DNA of 12,431 nt from DATKZB01 sp035528235 (GCA_035528235.1 DATKZB010000346.1:1-12431), one strand, 5' to 3'; positions 1 to 6,847 are shown, counted from the first letter of the stretch. Numbers and translations: made by a program. The notes: generated by a model from the sequence alone, not told the origin.

Positions 1-93
1 ACCGAACGTCGCGGCGATCGCCTCGTGCGTGTGCACGCTCTCATCGCACGCCCGCACCACACGCTCCCGCAGATCTATCGAGTAGGTTTCCAT
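1..93 (-). CDS. IS630-family transposase, N-terminal fragment (runs off window)
   Basis: The minus-strand frame starting with ATG at 93-91 reads METYSIDLRERVVRACDES and continues open to the window edge (then VHTHEAIAATFG). This matches the typical N-terminus of IS630-family transposases, a helix-turn-helix region that begins with a 'YSxDLRxRVVxA' motif and ends near 'ERFG/ATFG'. Only 31 residues are visible; the DDE catalytic domain would lie to the left of the window. The frame is preceded by an in-frame TAG at 117-115, so the start is not far upstream. The Shine-Dalgarno signal is weak (AAGAG about 8 bases before ATG). The family call rests on the motif as remembered, not on a search. Confidence 0.75.
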   Translation of the reverse strand, partial: METYSIDLRERVVRACDESVHTHEAIAATFG

Positions 94-137
94 GCCTACT
101 CTTATCGGCACACGCTACATCCAAACGTGAACTGCTC
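1..137 (-). mobile_element. End of an IS630-type insertion sequence (partial)
   Basis: IS630 elements insert at TA dinucleotides and carry a short non-coding stretch between the terminal repeat and the transposase start. A TA at 138-139 followed inward on the minus strand by GAGCAGTTCACGTTTGGATG is a reasonable candidate for the target and element tip, about 45 bases before the transposase ATG at 93. The other end lies outside the window, so the inverted repeat cannot be verified; the exact boundary is an inference. The element lies against the 3' end of the gene at 115-594. Confidence 0.5.
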
Positions 138-594
138 TAGCGTACCAACCCGGGCTTTCGTGCAGATCGCTGCAAGCAAGGCGATACGTGTAGGAGCCCA
201 GGACGTTGCCGTCCGCATCGTACGCCAAGACGACCACGTCGGCCGAACCGTGCATGCCGCCCCAGCCAGTGGCGTCCGTCTGCTGGGCAATGTTGTAGTT
301 CAGTTGCAGGCGCGCGCCTTGCAGCGCCCCCGCAAATACGCGCGTGGCGAAGACGGTGTCCCCGTCGAGCCCGGCGGTGCCGCCGCCCGACAGCAGCAGC
401 CGGATGGACCGCTCGGGCGAGACAGCGTCCTCCGTGGAGTACTCTGCGGCCCACGTGCCATCGTAGTTGGCATGCACGTGGCCGAAGGCCCAAAGGTCCT
501 GCTCCATATCGTCGGTTACGGCGACCGCCTGCCCCGCGGCAAGAAACAAGGCGGCACAAAAGACACCCACAGCCAGCAGTCTCGTCCCAGGCAT
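115..594 (-). CDS. Secreted protein of unknown function, probably 3'-truncated by the IS
   Basis: A 159-residue frame starting at ATG 594-592, chosen because AAGGAG (607-602) sits 7 bases upstream and because the product opens with a clear Sec signal peptide (residues 1-25, ending in an A-V-A type cleavage region). The mature part looks like an all-beta domain, with alternating hydrophobic strands and a stretch rich in G, D and aromatic residues (around GWGGMHGSADVVVLAYDADG). I do not recognise the family. The final residues (about RAVHVWM) and the TAG stop at 117-115 appear to be contributed by the adjoining IS630 end, so the natural C-terminus is probably lost to the left. A promoter and a long leader lie upstream. 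The reality of the gene is well supported; its function is unknown. Confidence 0.75.
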   Translation of the reverse strand: MPGTRLLAVGVFCAALFLAAGQAVAVTDDMEQDLWAFGHVHANYDGTWAAEYSTEDAVSPERSIRLLLSGGGTAGLDGDTVFATRVFAGALQGARLQLNYNIAQQTDATGWGGMHGSADVVVLAYDADGNVLGSYTYRLACSDLHESPGWYARAVHVWM

Positions 595-607
595 GTCCTG
601 TCTCCTT

Positions 608-819
608 AACTGGTACCGGTTGCCCCAGCGGCGATTGAACGCCTGTCCGCCAATCCGGCGGCGCCGAACGCGCGGACACGGCAGGCGCGCACCTTGATTA
701 AGGTGTCAATGGATAATTGGGAGTGCTCACCCCTGGCCGCGCAATGACGGCTCGCGCTCTCGCCTGGACTTCCCCCCTCTTCAGGCCCAAGGCCGGGCCC
801 CCGGAAGTCCTTTCTTCTG
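608..819 (-). promoter_or_regulatory. Long structured 5' leader of the 115-594 gene
   Basis: The leader contains several inverted repeats. GGACTTCC (766-773) pairs with GGAAGTCC (803-810), an 8-bp stem enclosing an inner GGCCC/GGGCC stem (784-788 with 795-799). CACCTT (690-695) pairs with AAGGTG (700-705) across a GATT loop, and CCGCC/GGCGG forms another small stem near 646-661. None of these is followed by a clear U-run on the minus strand, so it is not an obvious terminator. I do not recognise a known riboswitch class. It may be a cis-regulatory RNA or simply a long untranslated region. Confidence 0.35.
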
Positions 820-825
820 GCGGGT

Positions 826-853
826 AGTATACCACATTTTTCGGAAGGGTCAA
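826..853 (-). promoter_or_regulatory. Sigma-70-like promoter for the 115-594 gene
   Basis: On the minus strand TTGACC (853-848) is followed after 16 bases by TATACT (831-826), a near-consensus -35/-10 pair. Transcription would start near 819, giving a leader of about 225 nt before the ATG at 594. The surrounding sequence is more AT-rich than the genes. No frame that starts between 819 and 594 on the minus strand looks like a gene, so the leader appears non-coding. Confidence 0.6.
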
Positions 854-872
854 GTGCGGCCCCATTTTTCAT

Positions 873-984
873 GAATCCGGGGACACAATACTGTGTTTCT
901 GTTGACGGTGATGGTTTTGTGAGGTACCGAATCCGGGGACACAATACTGTGTTTCTGTTGACGGTGATGATTTTGTGAGGTACC
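873..984 (+). repeat. Two tandem 56-bp units at the RAYT left end
   Basis: Copy 1 is 873-928 and copy 2 is 929-984, beginning GAATCCGGGGACACAATACT and ending GAGGTACC. They differ at one base (G914 versus A970). Each carries the inverted-repeat 14-mer and a TTGACGGTGATG segment. Copy 2 ends 8 bases before the transposase ATG and supplies a GAGG (977-980) that may serve as its ribosome binding site. Confidence 0.95.
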
Positions 985-992
985 GTGTGGAC

Positions 993-1661
993 ATGGCTCG
1001 CATCGCCCGCGTGATCGCCGAAGGACATCCGCACCACGTGACCCGGCGGGGCAACCGCCGCCAGCGGACCTTCTTCTCGGACGCCGACTACCGGGCCTAC
1101 CTGGACCTGATGGCCGCCTGGTGCGTCAAAAAGGGCGTGGCGATCTGGGCGTGGTGCCTCATGCCGAACCACGTCCACCTCGTTGTCGTGCCGCGCACAC
1201 GCGAGGGCCTGGCCCGGGCCGTGGGCGAGGCGCACCGTCGGTACACGCGGCGAGTGAACTTCCGGAAGGGGTGGCGGGGGTACCTGTGGCAAGGGCGGTT
1301 CGCGTCGTACCCGATGGACACCGCCTATGCGTTGGCGGCGGCGCGGTACAGTTAGCGGAATCCGGTGCGTGCGGGCCTGGTGAAGCGGGCGTGGGACTGG
1401 CCGTGGTCGAGCGCGGCGGGTCACGCGAGCGGCCGGGGCGACGTTCTGGTGGCGGCGGGGGGTCCGCTGCCGGCCGAGGTGTCGGATTGGCGCCGCTTGC
1501 TGTCGGGGGCGGAGGACGCGGAGGCGGTGGCCCTGTTGCGTCGCCACGGACGGACGGGCGGGCCGCTGGGGGACGTAGGGTTTGTCTCGGCGCTGGAGTC
1601 GCTGTTGGGCCGCCGCCTGGCTCCTGGAAGGCCCGGCCGGCCTCGCCAAGGGAGAAACTAG
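993..1661 (+). pseudogene. RAYT / IS200-like Y1 transposase, interrupted by one in-frame TAG
   Basis: From ATG 993 the frame reads MARIARVIAEGHPHHVTRRG, the usual opening of RAYT proteins. The HUH metal-binding motif appears as MPNHVHLVV (H60 and H62 from this start). The motif normally reading 'RYVERNPVRAGL' here reads RYS-stop-RNPVRAGL: codon 1353-1355 is TAG where family members have GAG. The frame then continues uninterrupted to TAG at 1659-1661 with the expected C-terminal half (WDWPWSS motif, later a basic GRPRQGRN tail). Total length is 222 sense codons plus the internal stop, normal for the family. The likely nucleophilic tyrosine (Y119, codon 1347-1349) precedes the stop, so a truncated product would keep HUH and Tyr but lose the C-terminal region. 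The final stop overlaps the right inverted repeat. A single nonsense lesion suggests recent inactivation or a sequencing error. Confidence 0.85.
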
Positions 1662-1705
1662 TATTGTGTCCCCAGATTAGAAACGAGTATTGTGTCCCCA
1701 GATTA
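1654..1705 (+). repeat. Two tandem 26-bp units at the RAYT right end
   Basis: Copies at 1654-1679 and 1680-1705 differ at one base (T1659 versus G1685). Each contains AGTATTGTGTCCCCAGATTA, the inverse of the left-end motif. The first copy overlaps the transposase stop codon; the second ends 32 bases before the start of the next gene at 1738, leaving little room for a host promoter between them. Confidence 0.95.
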
Positions 1706-1737
1706 CCCGGATGGGGCCGCCGCGGGAGACCATCGCC

Positions 1738-2733
1738 ATGAAACGTTCTGACGGTCGGAGGCCGGCGGCCCTCGGGTGCGCCTTGGCCGGTCTTGTGCTC
1801 TGCATCGCGGGCGCAGCGCCAGGGGCCGACTCGCCGCCCGCGGCCGCCGCCGTGGCGGGCCTGCCACGCCTCGCCTTTGCGGCCGCGGGCAACGAGTACC
1901 GGTTCGACACCGGCGCCTTGCGAGGCACGCTGCGGGAAGACGGCAAGTGGCCGGGCCTGCGGCCGGTGCAAGATGCGGCCTCGGGCAGGAGTCTGGCCGG
2001 GGATCTGGGCCTCTTTTCCCCGTACCGCCTGCTCACCTCCGACGCCCGCTTCGGCACGGCCGCGTGGGACTGGCAGAGCCGGGCGCAACTCCTGGCCGAC
2101 GGGGCCGTCGAGGTTCGCTGGCTGCCCGACAAAGAGCATCCCCTGGAGATGGCGGCCGTGTACCGCTGGACCGCGCCGAACGTGCTTGATTTGCGGGTGA
2201 CCGTCAAGCCGCAGCGGAAACTCCCTCGGTTCGAACTCTTTCTCGCCTCGTACTTTGACGGGTTCCCGGCAGCCTTTGCGTACGTTCAGGAAGGTCCTGC
2301 GGCAGGGGGCAAACCGGGCTTCCAGGAGGCCACGAAATCGGCCGGCGACTGGCAGGCGTTTCCGCGCGACGACGCGGCGGCGAAGATCATCGGGGACGGC
2401 CGATGGACCCGCCCGCCGAACCCGGTTCAGTGGAAGATCATGCCCCGTCTGGCGGCCCCGCTGGCCCTGCGGCGCGACGCCGCGAGCGGCCTGGCGGGGG
2501 TGCTCATGGCCCCGGCGGAAGACTGCTTCGCGGTCTCCATGCCCTTCGGCGAGGAAGGGCACCGCTCCGTCTACTTGGCCCTGTTTGGCCGCGACATCGA
2601 GGCGGGCGAAACGGCCTCCGCCCGCGCGCGGCTGGTCATCGGCAAGGAGATCTCCGACCAGCAGGCCGTGGCCCTGTACAATGCCTACGTGGCCGCGAAA
2701 CCGTGGAAGGCGCCCGGCAAGCCGGGCGGCTGA
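1738..2733 (+). CDS. Secreted protein of unknown function, possibly a mutarotase-like beta-sandwich
   Basis: The 331-residue product starts at ATG 1738, preferred over upstream in-frame starts at 1690 and 1711 because GGGAG (1724-1728) lies 9 bases before it and because the product then opens with a basic n-region and a hydrophobic core (residues about 9-27), cleaving near APGA (30). The mature protein is beta-rich with regularly spaced strands (for example FELFLASYFDGFPAAFAYV around residue 165) and ends with a segment rich in A and K. The pattern of a scaffold comparing 'RWTAPNVLDLRVTV' type strands recalls carbohydrate-active supersandwich folds such as aldose-1-epimerase-like domains, but I see no diagnostic catalytic motif, so this is only a suggestion. 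The RAYT right end sits immediately upstream, so its promoter may lie within or beyond that element. Confidence 0.75.
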   Translation: MKRSDGRRPAALGCALAGLVLCIAGAAPGADSPPAAAAVAGLPRLAFAAAGNEYRFDTGALRGTLREDGKWPGLRPVQDAASGRSLAGDLGLFSPYRLLTSDARFGTAAWDWQSRAQLLADGAVEVRWLPDKEHPLEMAAVYRWTAPNVLDLRVTVKPQRKLPRFELFLASYFDGFPAAFAYVQEGPAAGGKPGFQEATKSAGDWQAFPRDDAAAKIIGDGRWTRPPNPVQWKIMPRLAAPLALRRDAASGLAGVLMAPAEDCFAVSMPFGEEGHRSVYLALFGRDIEAGETASARARLVIGKEISDQQAVALYNAYVAAKPWKAPGKPGG

Positions 2734-2925
2734 ATGGGCGAAGTCGGGTCTACAGGGGCGGTCCGCTCTCTCCTTCTCTGGATTCAGGCCTGGGCGGACG
2801 GCATGGCCATCCCCGAGGGTGACCATGCGGGGTGCCACTGGGGGCTTGTCCGGAGAGTGCGTTGTCTTGCCTTTTCGCCCGCCAAAGGCACGGCCGGGCA
2901 AGACCGGCCCTGGCACACGCGGAGA

Positions 2926-3002
2926 GCCTGTAGCCTCCACCCGCTAGCCTTAGGCCTCCAACCTGCAACCTCCAGCCTCCGGTCTCCAGCCTCCAGTCTC
3001 GG
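2926..3002 (+). repeat. Degenerate CCTCCAG minisatellite-like tract
   Basis: A pyrimidine-rich stretch built from irregular 7- to 8-base units of the type CCTCCAG / CCTCCAA / TCTCCAG, with strong C+T bias on the plus strand. It lies in the 680-base gap between genes (2734-3413). Read on either strand it gives repetitive open frames that do not resemble genes. Just before it, GGCCGG (2892-2897) and CCGGCC (2904-2909) form a small stem. Confidence 0.7.
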
Positions 3003-3037
3003 TATGCTTTAGTGCATATTGAGGTCAGTCCATTCAC

Positions 3038-3107
3038 GATCAAAACGGGGCGCGAAACGAGCGATTCCGGCGCGTTCGGATCAAAAATCGAAAAAAGCGA
3101 TCAAAAA
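3038..3107. other. A-tract region with three GATCAAAA copies
   Basis: GATCAAAA occurs at 3038-3045, 3079-3086 and 3099-3106, and additional A-runs lie at 3091-3096. Several A-tracts are about 10 or 20 bases apart, the spacing that produces intrinsic DNA curvature. The segment is locally AT-rich against a GC-rich background and contains no convincing gene. No known function can be assigned. Confidence 0.4.
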
Positions 3108-3240
3108 CCGCGCGTTTCCCCTTGCCTATCTTACCACAACGGGGGCGAATCGGCCCTGGCGCTGTCGAAAACGGTGTTTGGCCCGTCCAGAAGGCCCATT
3201 CTGGGCTCCGCGGGGAAAGGCCCTTTTCTTAAAGCGTATA

Positions 3241-3265
3241 ACGGCTGGGGGCCAAGCCCGTTTTT
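3241..3265 (+). terminator. Possible intrinsic terminator
   Basis: ACGGCT (3241-3246) pairs with AGCCCGT (3255-3261) with one bulged C and an 8-base loop, followed directly by a T5 run (3261-3265). It lies about 500 bases after the 1738-2733 gene and just before the candidate promoter of the next gene, a position suitable for insulating the two. The stem is short, so this is tentative. Confidence 0.35.
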
Positions 3266-3288
3266 GCCTACTCGGGCCGTGGTGGTCT

Positions 3289-3317
3289 TTGCGGTTGACG
3301 AAGTTGTGTGGTAGCAT
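3289..3317 (+). promoter_or_regulatory. Candidate promoter for the 3414-4310 gene
   Basis: TTGCGG (3289-3294) and TAGCAT (3312-3317) are spaced by 17 bases, matching sigma-70 geometry with four matches in each hexamer. A TTGACG at 3295-3300 is an alternative -35 but has no well-spaced -10. The predicted transcript would carry a leader of about 90 nt that includes a 6-bp hairpin CCGGTC/GACCGG (3370-3386) 13 bases before the ribosome binding site. Confidence 0.4.
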
Positions 3318-3413
3318 AACTGCCCTCGTCGGGATGGTTCCCGATGTGGCGCAGAAGAACACGGAACCACCGGTCGCACGGACCGGGGGCCCATGGAATA
3401 AGGAGACCAACGG

Positions 3414-4310
3414 ATGAGTTTCGGCAGGGAATTGGTGTTGGCGGCACTGGCTCTGGGCCTGGTGGGCAGCGCGGCATGGGCGGAGGCGGGCAAGCCGGCC
3501 GGTCTGCCCAACGCGTTCTATGCCATGGACACGGCGTTCGTCCGGCCCGGCCTGACGCAGGACCAGCAGTTCGCCCTCGTGAAGGAACTGGGCTACGCCG
3601 GCATCGGCTGGCACGATGAAGCCCCCGAGCAGGCCAAGGCCAACGCCGAGGCCATGGCCAAGGCGGGCCTCAAGATGACCGCCATCTACTGTGGCGCCAC
3701 GGTCACGCCGGCGGGCGAACTGACGCACTCGCCCAAACTGCCTGACCTTATGGCAGCGCTCAAGGGCCACGAGACCATCATCTGGATGCACATCGGCGGC
3801 AAGGGCCCGGCCATGGACGCCCTCACCGGCCAGGAGCCGCTCGTCAAGACGCTCCGCCAGGTGGCCGACACGGCCGCGGCCAACGGCCTCTGCGTGGCCA
3901 TCTACCCGCACGTGGGCGAGTGGACGGCGAAGTTCGCCGACGCCGTCCGGCTGGCCAAGGTGGTGAAACACCCGCAGTTCGGCGTGTCGCTGAACCTGTG
4001 TCACGCCCTGGCGATGGGCGAGGAGAAGGCCCTGCCGACGCTCATCGAGGAGGCCAAGGGTCTGCTCGTGACCGCCACCATCTGCGGGGCCGACGCCGGC
4101 GTGACGGGGGCCGACTGGGGCCGCCTCATCCAGACGCTCGACAAGGGCACGTACGACGTGGCGGGGCTGCTGCGGCGGCTGCGGAAGGTCGGTTTCACGG
4201 GGCCCGTCGGCTTCCAGGGATACGGCATCCAGGGCGACGCCCGCCCGATCCTCGCCCCGACCATGGCGGCTTGGCGCAAACTCTCCTCGGCGGCGGCAGC
4301 GGACGAGTAA
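3414..4310 (+). CDS. Secreted sugar phosphate isomerase/epimerase-like TIM-barrel protein
   Basis: The 298-residue product begins at ATG 3414 with AAGGAG (3400-3405) 8 bases upstream and a Sec signal peptide (residues 1-23, cleavage after AWA). The rest fits the xylose isomerase-like TIM barrel (AP endonuclease 2 superfamily): early strand YAGIGWHDEA (61-70), IIWMHIGGKG (122-131), YPHVGEW (164-170), GVSLNLCHALA (190-200), and near the C-terminus GFQGYGIQGDA (266-276). These line up with the strand-end residues that usually bind a divalent metal and sugar in the family; H166 and H197 are the best ligand candidates. Export suggests a periplasmic substrate. Such proteins often accompany Gfo/Idh/MocA oxidoreductases, one of which is encoded nearby in the opposite orientation. 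The precise substrate cannot be read from the sequence. Confidence 0.85.
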   Translation: MSFGRELVLAALALGLVGSAAWAEAGKPAGLPNAFYAMDTAFVRPGLTQDQQFALVKELGYAGIGWHDEAPEQAKANAEAMAKAGLKMTAIYCGATVTPAGELTHSPKLPDLMAALKGHETIIWMHIGGKGPAMDALTGQEPLVKTLRQVADTAAANGLCVAIYPHVGEWTAKFADAVRLAKVVKHPQFGVSLNLCHALAMGEEKALPTLIEEAKGLLVTATICGADAGVTGADWGRLIQTLDKGTYDVAGLLRRLRKVGFTGPVGFQGYGIQGDARPILAPTMAAWRKLSSAAAADE

Positions 4311-4371
4311 GCGGTCCGACATAGGTTTTGCGCGGAGGCCCTCTGGCGGGGGGGCTGCGGCGAGTGTCCGT

Positions 4372-4390
4372 CCCCCGGCGGTGCCGGGGG
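4372..4390. terminator. GC-rich hairpin between convergent genes
   Basis: CCCCCGGC (4372-4379) and GCCGGGGG (4383-4390) form a perfect 8-bp stem with a GGT loop. It lies 62 bases after the plus-strand isomerase gene and 21 bases beyond the stop of the minus-strand gene, so it could stop transcription from both sides. The flanking T content is modest (CTTGTTAT on the plus strand), so it may act only weakly without Rho. Confidence 0.55.
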
Positions 4391-4411
4391 CTTGTTATAC
4401 TGCACCCACGG

Positions 4412-6847
4412 TCAGTCCAGTTTGGGCTGAACCACTTCCCGGCGGGCCTGGGCGTCGGTGTCTTCGTAGGCGCCGAAGAAGTCGGAGTTGGAGTCCAGCC
4501 ACAGGGTGATTCGGCGGATTTCCTGCGGCGAGAGTTTGACGTCGTAATGGCCCTTGTCGAGCAGGGCGAGCAGTTTCGACGCCCGGGCCCCGAACTGGCC
4601 CGGCACCGTCCGCGCCGACGTGAAACGGTCGAACCCGGGGTTGAACTTCGCCCCAAAGTGAAACGCGTACGGGTACAGGTTGTAGTACGACGCGTACCAG
4701 TGATACTTGTCCTTCTGCCAGTCGCCCGCCGCCAGGTCCATCACCTTGGGTTTGCCGGCCTCCTTGGCGTGGCACTCGACGCAGTGCTTGTCGAGGACGG
4801 GTTGGACCAGACGCGGGTAACTCAGCGGGTTGGAACCTTCGACCTCGGCCGTGATCCGGGACGGGTCGCGCCGGAAGGCCATGCCCGGCGGCCGCACGCC
4901 CGGAAGGGGCGAGCGTTCCCGGCGGTCATGGCACCCGGAGCAGATAAGCCGTTCGCCACCGTGGACATAGGTGGCGCTGCGCATCGATTGCACCGCCAGG
5001 CCGCGCTCGTCCAACGCCTGGAAGAAGACCTCCTTGCAGGGCGGCATCAGGAAGTGGGCGCTGCCGTCTTCCTCCACCGGCACCGTGCCCAGCACGGCCC
5101 GGGCGCTCGTTTCGCATCCGTACCCGATCTGCGGTTCGTGGTGCAAAATCGTGCTCTTGGGCAGCACCTGGACGATACGCAAGGCCTTGATGGCCACGCC
5201 CTCCGGGTACGGGTACAGGCTGTCGTACACGTTGACGACGCCGACGGTGGCCTTGCCGCTGGTGCCGACGCTGCGCGGGTCGAGCGGATGTTCGTCGCCG
5301 ACGTTGCGGTAGGTGGGGTTGGCCACAAGGCGGGCCGGTTCGCCGGCAGGGGGGATCCAGGGCGGCACGGGCCGGGCCTTTAGCAGTACGGGCCCGAGAC
5401 ACGCGATCTTGGGGTCCGCGTACAGGAGTTCGCGGTTGCCGAAGGCGTCGAGCAGGTAGATGCCGTACTTGCCGCCGCCCCGGTCGTAGACGCACAGATG
5501 ATAGGTCTCGCTGAGCGGCCAGGCGGTGCCATAGGCCTGCGGACCGTTCTCGCCGGTCTCCACAAATCCGGTCTCGGGCGTCAGCCGCCTGAGCGGCGAC
5601 ATCGCGTCGTCGTCCTGGACACGTTGGTCGATGATGATGAACGACCCGTACGCCTGGCCGTGGTGCGGCGCGGCCGTGGCGACGAAACGACGCGACCCTG
5701 GAATGGGCATGACGTTCAGTTCCATGTCGGGGTTGTCGTCGTGCCGCTCCTTGAAGTTACCGTGCACGGCGCGGGCGTCGCGGCCGTCCGGGGTGGTGAT
5801 CCACGCGTGATGAGCCTGGTTGTGCCCGCGGTCTATGTAATCCCAGCGCGAGTAGAGGATCATTCCGTCGTTGGTCACGCTGGGGTGCCACTCGTTCGAC
5901 TCATGATGGCTGAGCCGCGTCAGGTTACCGCCGTCGGCGTCCATGGCGTGCAGCGTGTACAAGGGCACGGGCCGCGGGTGGCACCGGCCGAAGCCGCCGC
6001 GACGCTCGGACATGAAGACGACCTGCCCGTCGGGCAGCCAGTTGGGATGCAGGTCGTTCCAGGCCCCATCGGTCAGTTGCACGAGGTGCGACCCGTCCAC
6101 GTTGACCCGGAAGGCGTGATACGACTTCTCCGGGCTCCACGCGTCGCCCTTGGGCGAGCACTCGGTGTACGAGAAGAGGATCTGTTTGGCGTCGTACGAC
6201 AGGCTGGGTTGCAGAAACGACCCGCCCTCGAGTTTGCGGCCTTTGAGGCGGCCCGATTCGACCAGGGCGTCGGCGAGGACGTCGCGGACGCGCGGCGCCG
6301 GGCCGAACGCGTCCTCCAATACGTAGATGCCGCCGCCGGGACGCGCGGTCCAGCCGAAGTACTGGTCGCACATGTGGTCGACCCGCGACCGGTGATGCTT
6401 GGCGAAGAGGATGGACGGAGAGTCCAGCAGCGGGTTGGCCAGCGCGATCTTCCGCCTAAGGGCGCACGCTTCCTCATACAGCGCCAGGCGTCCGGGAGCG
6501 TCGGTCGTGGCAACCGAATCGGCCTTGGCCCGCAGCGCGGCAAGCGCATCGGCCAGGGGCGCGAGACGCTCGGCGGGGCCGGTCTTCTCGAGGTCCGCCA
6601 GCAGGGCGCCGGTGCGGCGCAGGACGATGTCCGCCGGGTCGCGGTCCTTCTTTGTCACCAACGCCTCGGCGTTGAACGCCTGCGGCGCGACCTTCTTGAA
6701 CCAGTCCAGCCGCTTGAGATCCTTGGACAACTGCTCGTGCTGGAGGCGGCACTCGTCCTTCAGCATCTCGGCGAGCGGGGCCGGGGCCGCGCCGGCCATC
6801 GCGCGCCCGCACAATAGCCCGGCCAGCACGAGCGTCGCGGTTCTCAT
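4412..6847 (-). CDS. HzsA-related secreted dihaem protein with beta-propeller
   Basis: The 811-residue product starts at ATG 6847-6845, preferred to the longer open frame because GAGGGG (6861-6856) lies 8 bases upstream and a Sec signal peptide follows (residues 1-20). After a helical N-terminal part (about 25-140), residues about 205-480 show PD40/TolB-like propeller blades, for example LHPNWLPDGQVVFMSER (266-282) and WHPSVTNDGMILYSRWDY (320-337). The C-terminal third has two c-type haem sites, CSGCH (636-640) and CVECH (689-693). This order resembles the alpha subunit of anammox hydrazine synthase, and such planctomycete homologues are commonly named HzsA-related. In hydrazine synthase one CxxCH site is followed four residues later by a tyrosine ligand; here residue 644 is glutamate, so that chemistry is not expected. 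It is probably a periplasmic redox or electron-transfer protein. It follows the oxidoreductase gene by 91 bases, suggesting one operon. Confidence 0.8.
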   Translation of the reverse strand: MRTATLVLAGLLCGRAMAGAAPAPLAEMLKDECRLQHEQLSKDLKRLDWFKKVAPQAFNAEALVTKKDRDPADIVLRRTGALLADLEKTGPAERLAPLADALAALRAKADSVATTDAPGRLALYEEACALRRKIALANPLLDSPSILFAKHHRSRVDHMCDQYFGWTARPGGGIYVLEDAFGPAPRVRDVLADALVESGRLKGRKLEGGSFLQPSLSYDAKQILFSYTECSPKGDAWSPEKSYHAFRVNVDGSHLVQLTDGAWNDLHPNWLPDGQVVFMSERRGGFGRCHPRPVPLYTLHAMDADGGNLTRLSHHESNEWHPSVTNDGMILYSRWDYIDRGHNQAHHAWITTPDGRDARAVHGNFKERHDDNPDMELNVMPIPGSRRFVATAAPHHGQAYGSFIIIDQRVQDDDAMSPLRRLTPETGFVETGENGPQAYGTAWPLSETYHLCVYDRGGGKYGIYLLDAFGNRELLYADPKIACLGPVLLKARPVPPWIPPAGEPARLVANPTYRNVGDEHPLDPRSVGTSGKATVGVVNVYDSLYPYPEGVAIKALRIVQVLPKSTILHHEPQIGYGCETSARAVLGTVPVEEDGSAHFLMPPCKEVFFQALDERGLAVQSMRSATYVHGGERLICSGCHDRRERSPLPGVRPPGMAFRRDPSRITAEVEGSNPLSYPRLVQPVLDKHCVECHAKEAGKPKVMDLAAGDWQKDKYHWYASYYNLYPYAFHFGAKFNPGFDRFTSARTVPGQFGARASKLLALLDKGHYDVKLSPQEIRRITLWLDSNSDFFGAYEDTDAQARREVVQPKLD

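Larger units (their letters stand above)
873..1705 (+). mobile_element. RAYT (REP-associated tyrosine transposase) element with duplicated inverted ends
   Basis: The element is bounded by inverted copies of GGGGACACAATACT: forward at 879-892 and 935-948, reverse (AGTATTGTGTCCCC) at 1660-1673 and 1686-1699. With flanking bases the arms extend to about 19 bp (AATCY + the 14-mer) with one mismatch. Between them lies a single transposase reading frame of the IS200-like/TnpA-REP family. Both ends are present twice in tandem, a 56-bp unit on the left and a 26-bp unit on the right. The outermost limits are defined here by the duplicated units; true transposon boundaries are uncertain because this transposase family cuts single strands and makes no target duplication. 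Confidence 0.65.

Noticed and set aside
1353..1355. Programmed readthrough or recoding at the RAYT TAG
   Set aside because: No stimulatory structure or pyrrolysine/selenocysteine context is visible; a point mutation or sequencing error is simpler.
1664..1691. Promoter for the 1738-2733 gene formed across the duplicated RAYT right ends
   Set aside because: TTGTGT followed after 17 bases by GTATTG has plausible spacing but poor hexamers, so it is not listed as a feature.
1159..2940. 593-residue open frame on the minus strand
   Set aside because: It lies opposite the RAYT and the 1738-2733 gene, is rich in P, R and G, has no recognisable motif, and is a shadow typical of GC-rich DNA.
3012..3417. 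Overlapping small plus-strand frames in the 2734-3413 gap
   Set aside because: Two frames overlap here without a clear ribosome binding site, motif or family resemblance, and the interval looks non-coding.
4412..6847. True hydrazine synthase alpha subunit, implying anammox
   Set aside because: No hydrazine synthase beta/gamma genes are present and the Tyr expected after the haem motif is Glu; related proteins occur in many non-anammox planctomycetes.
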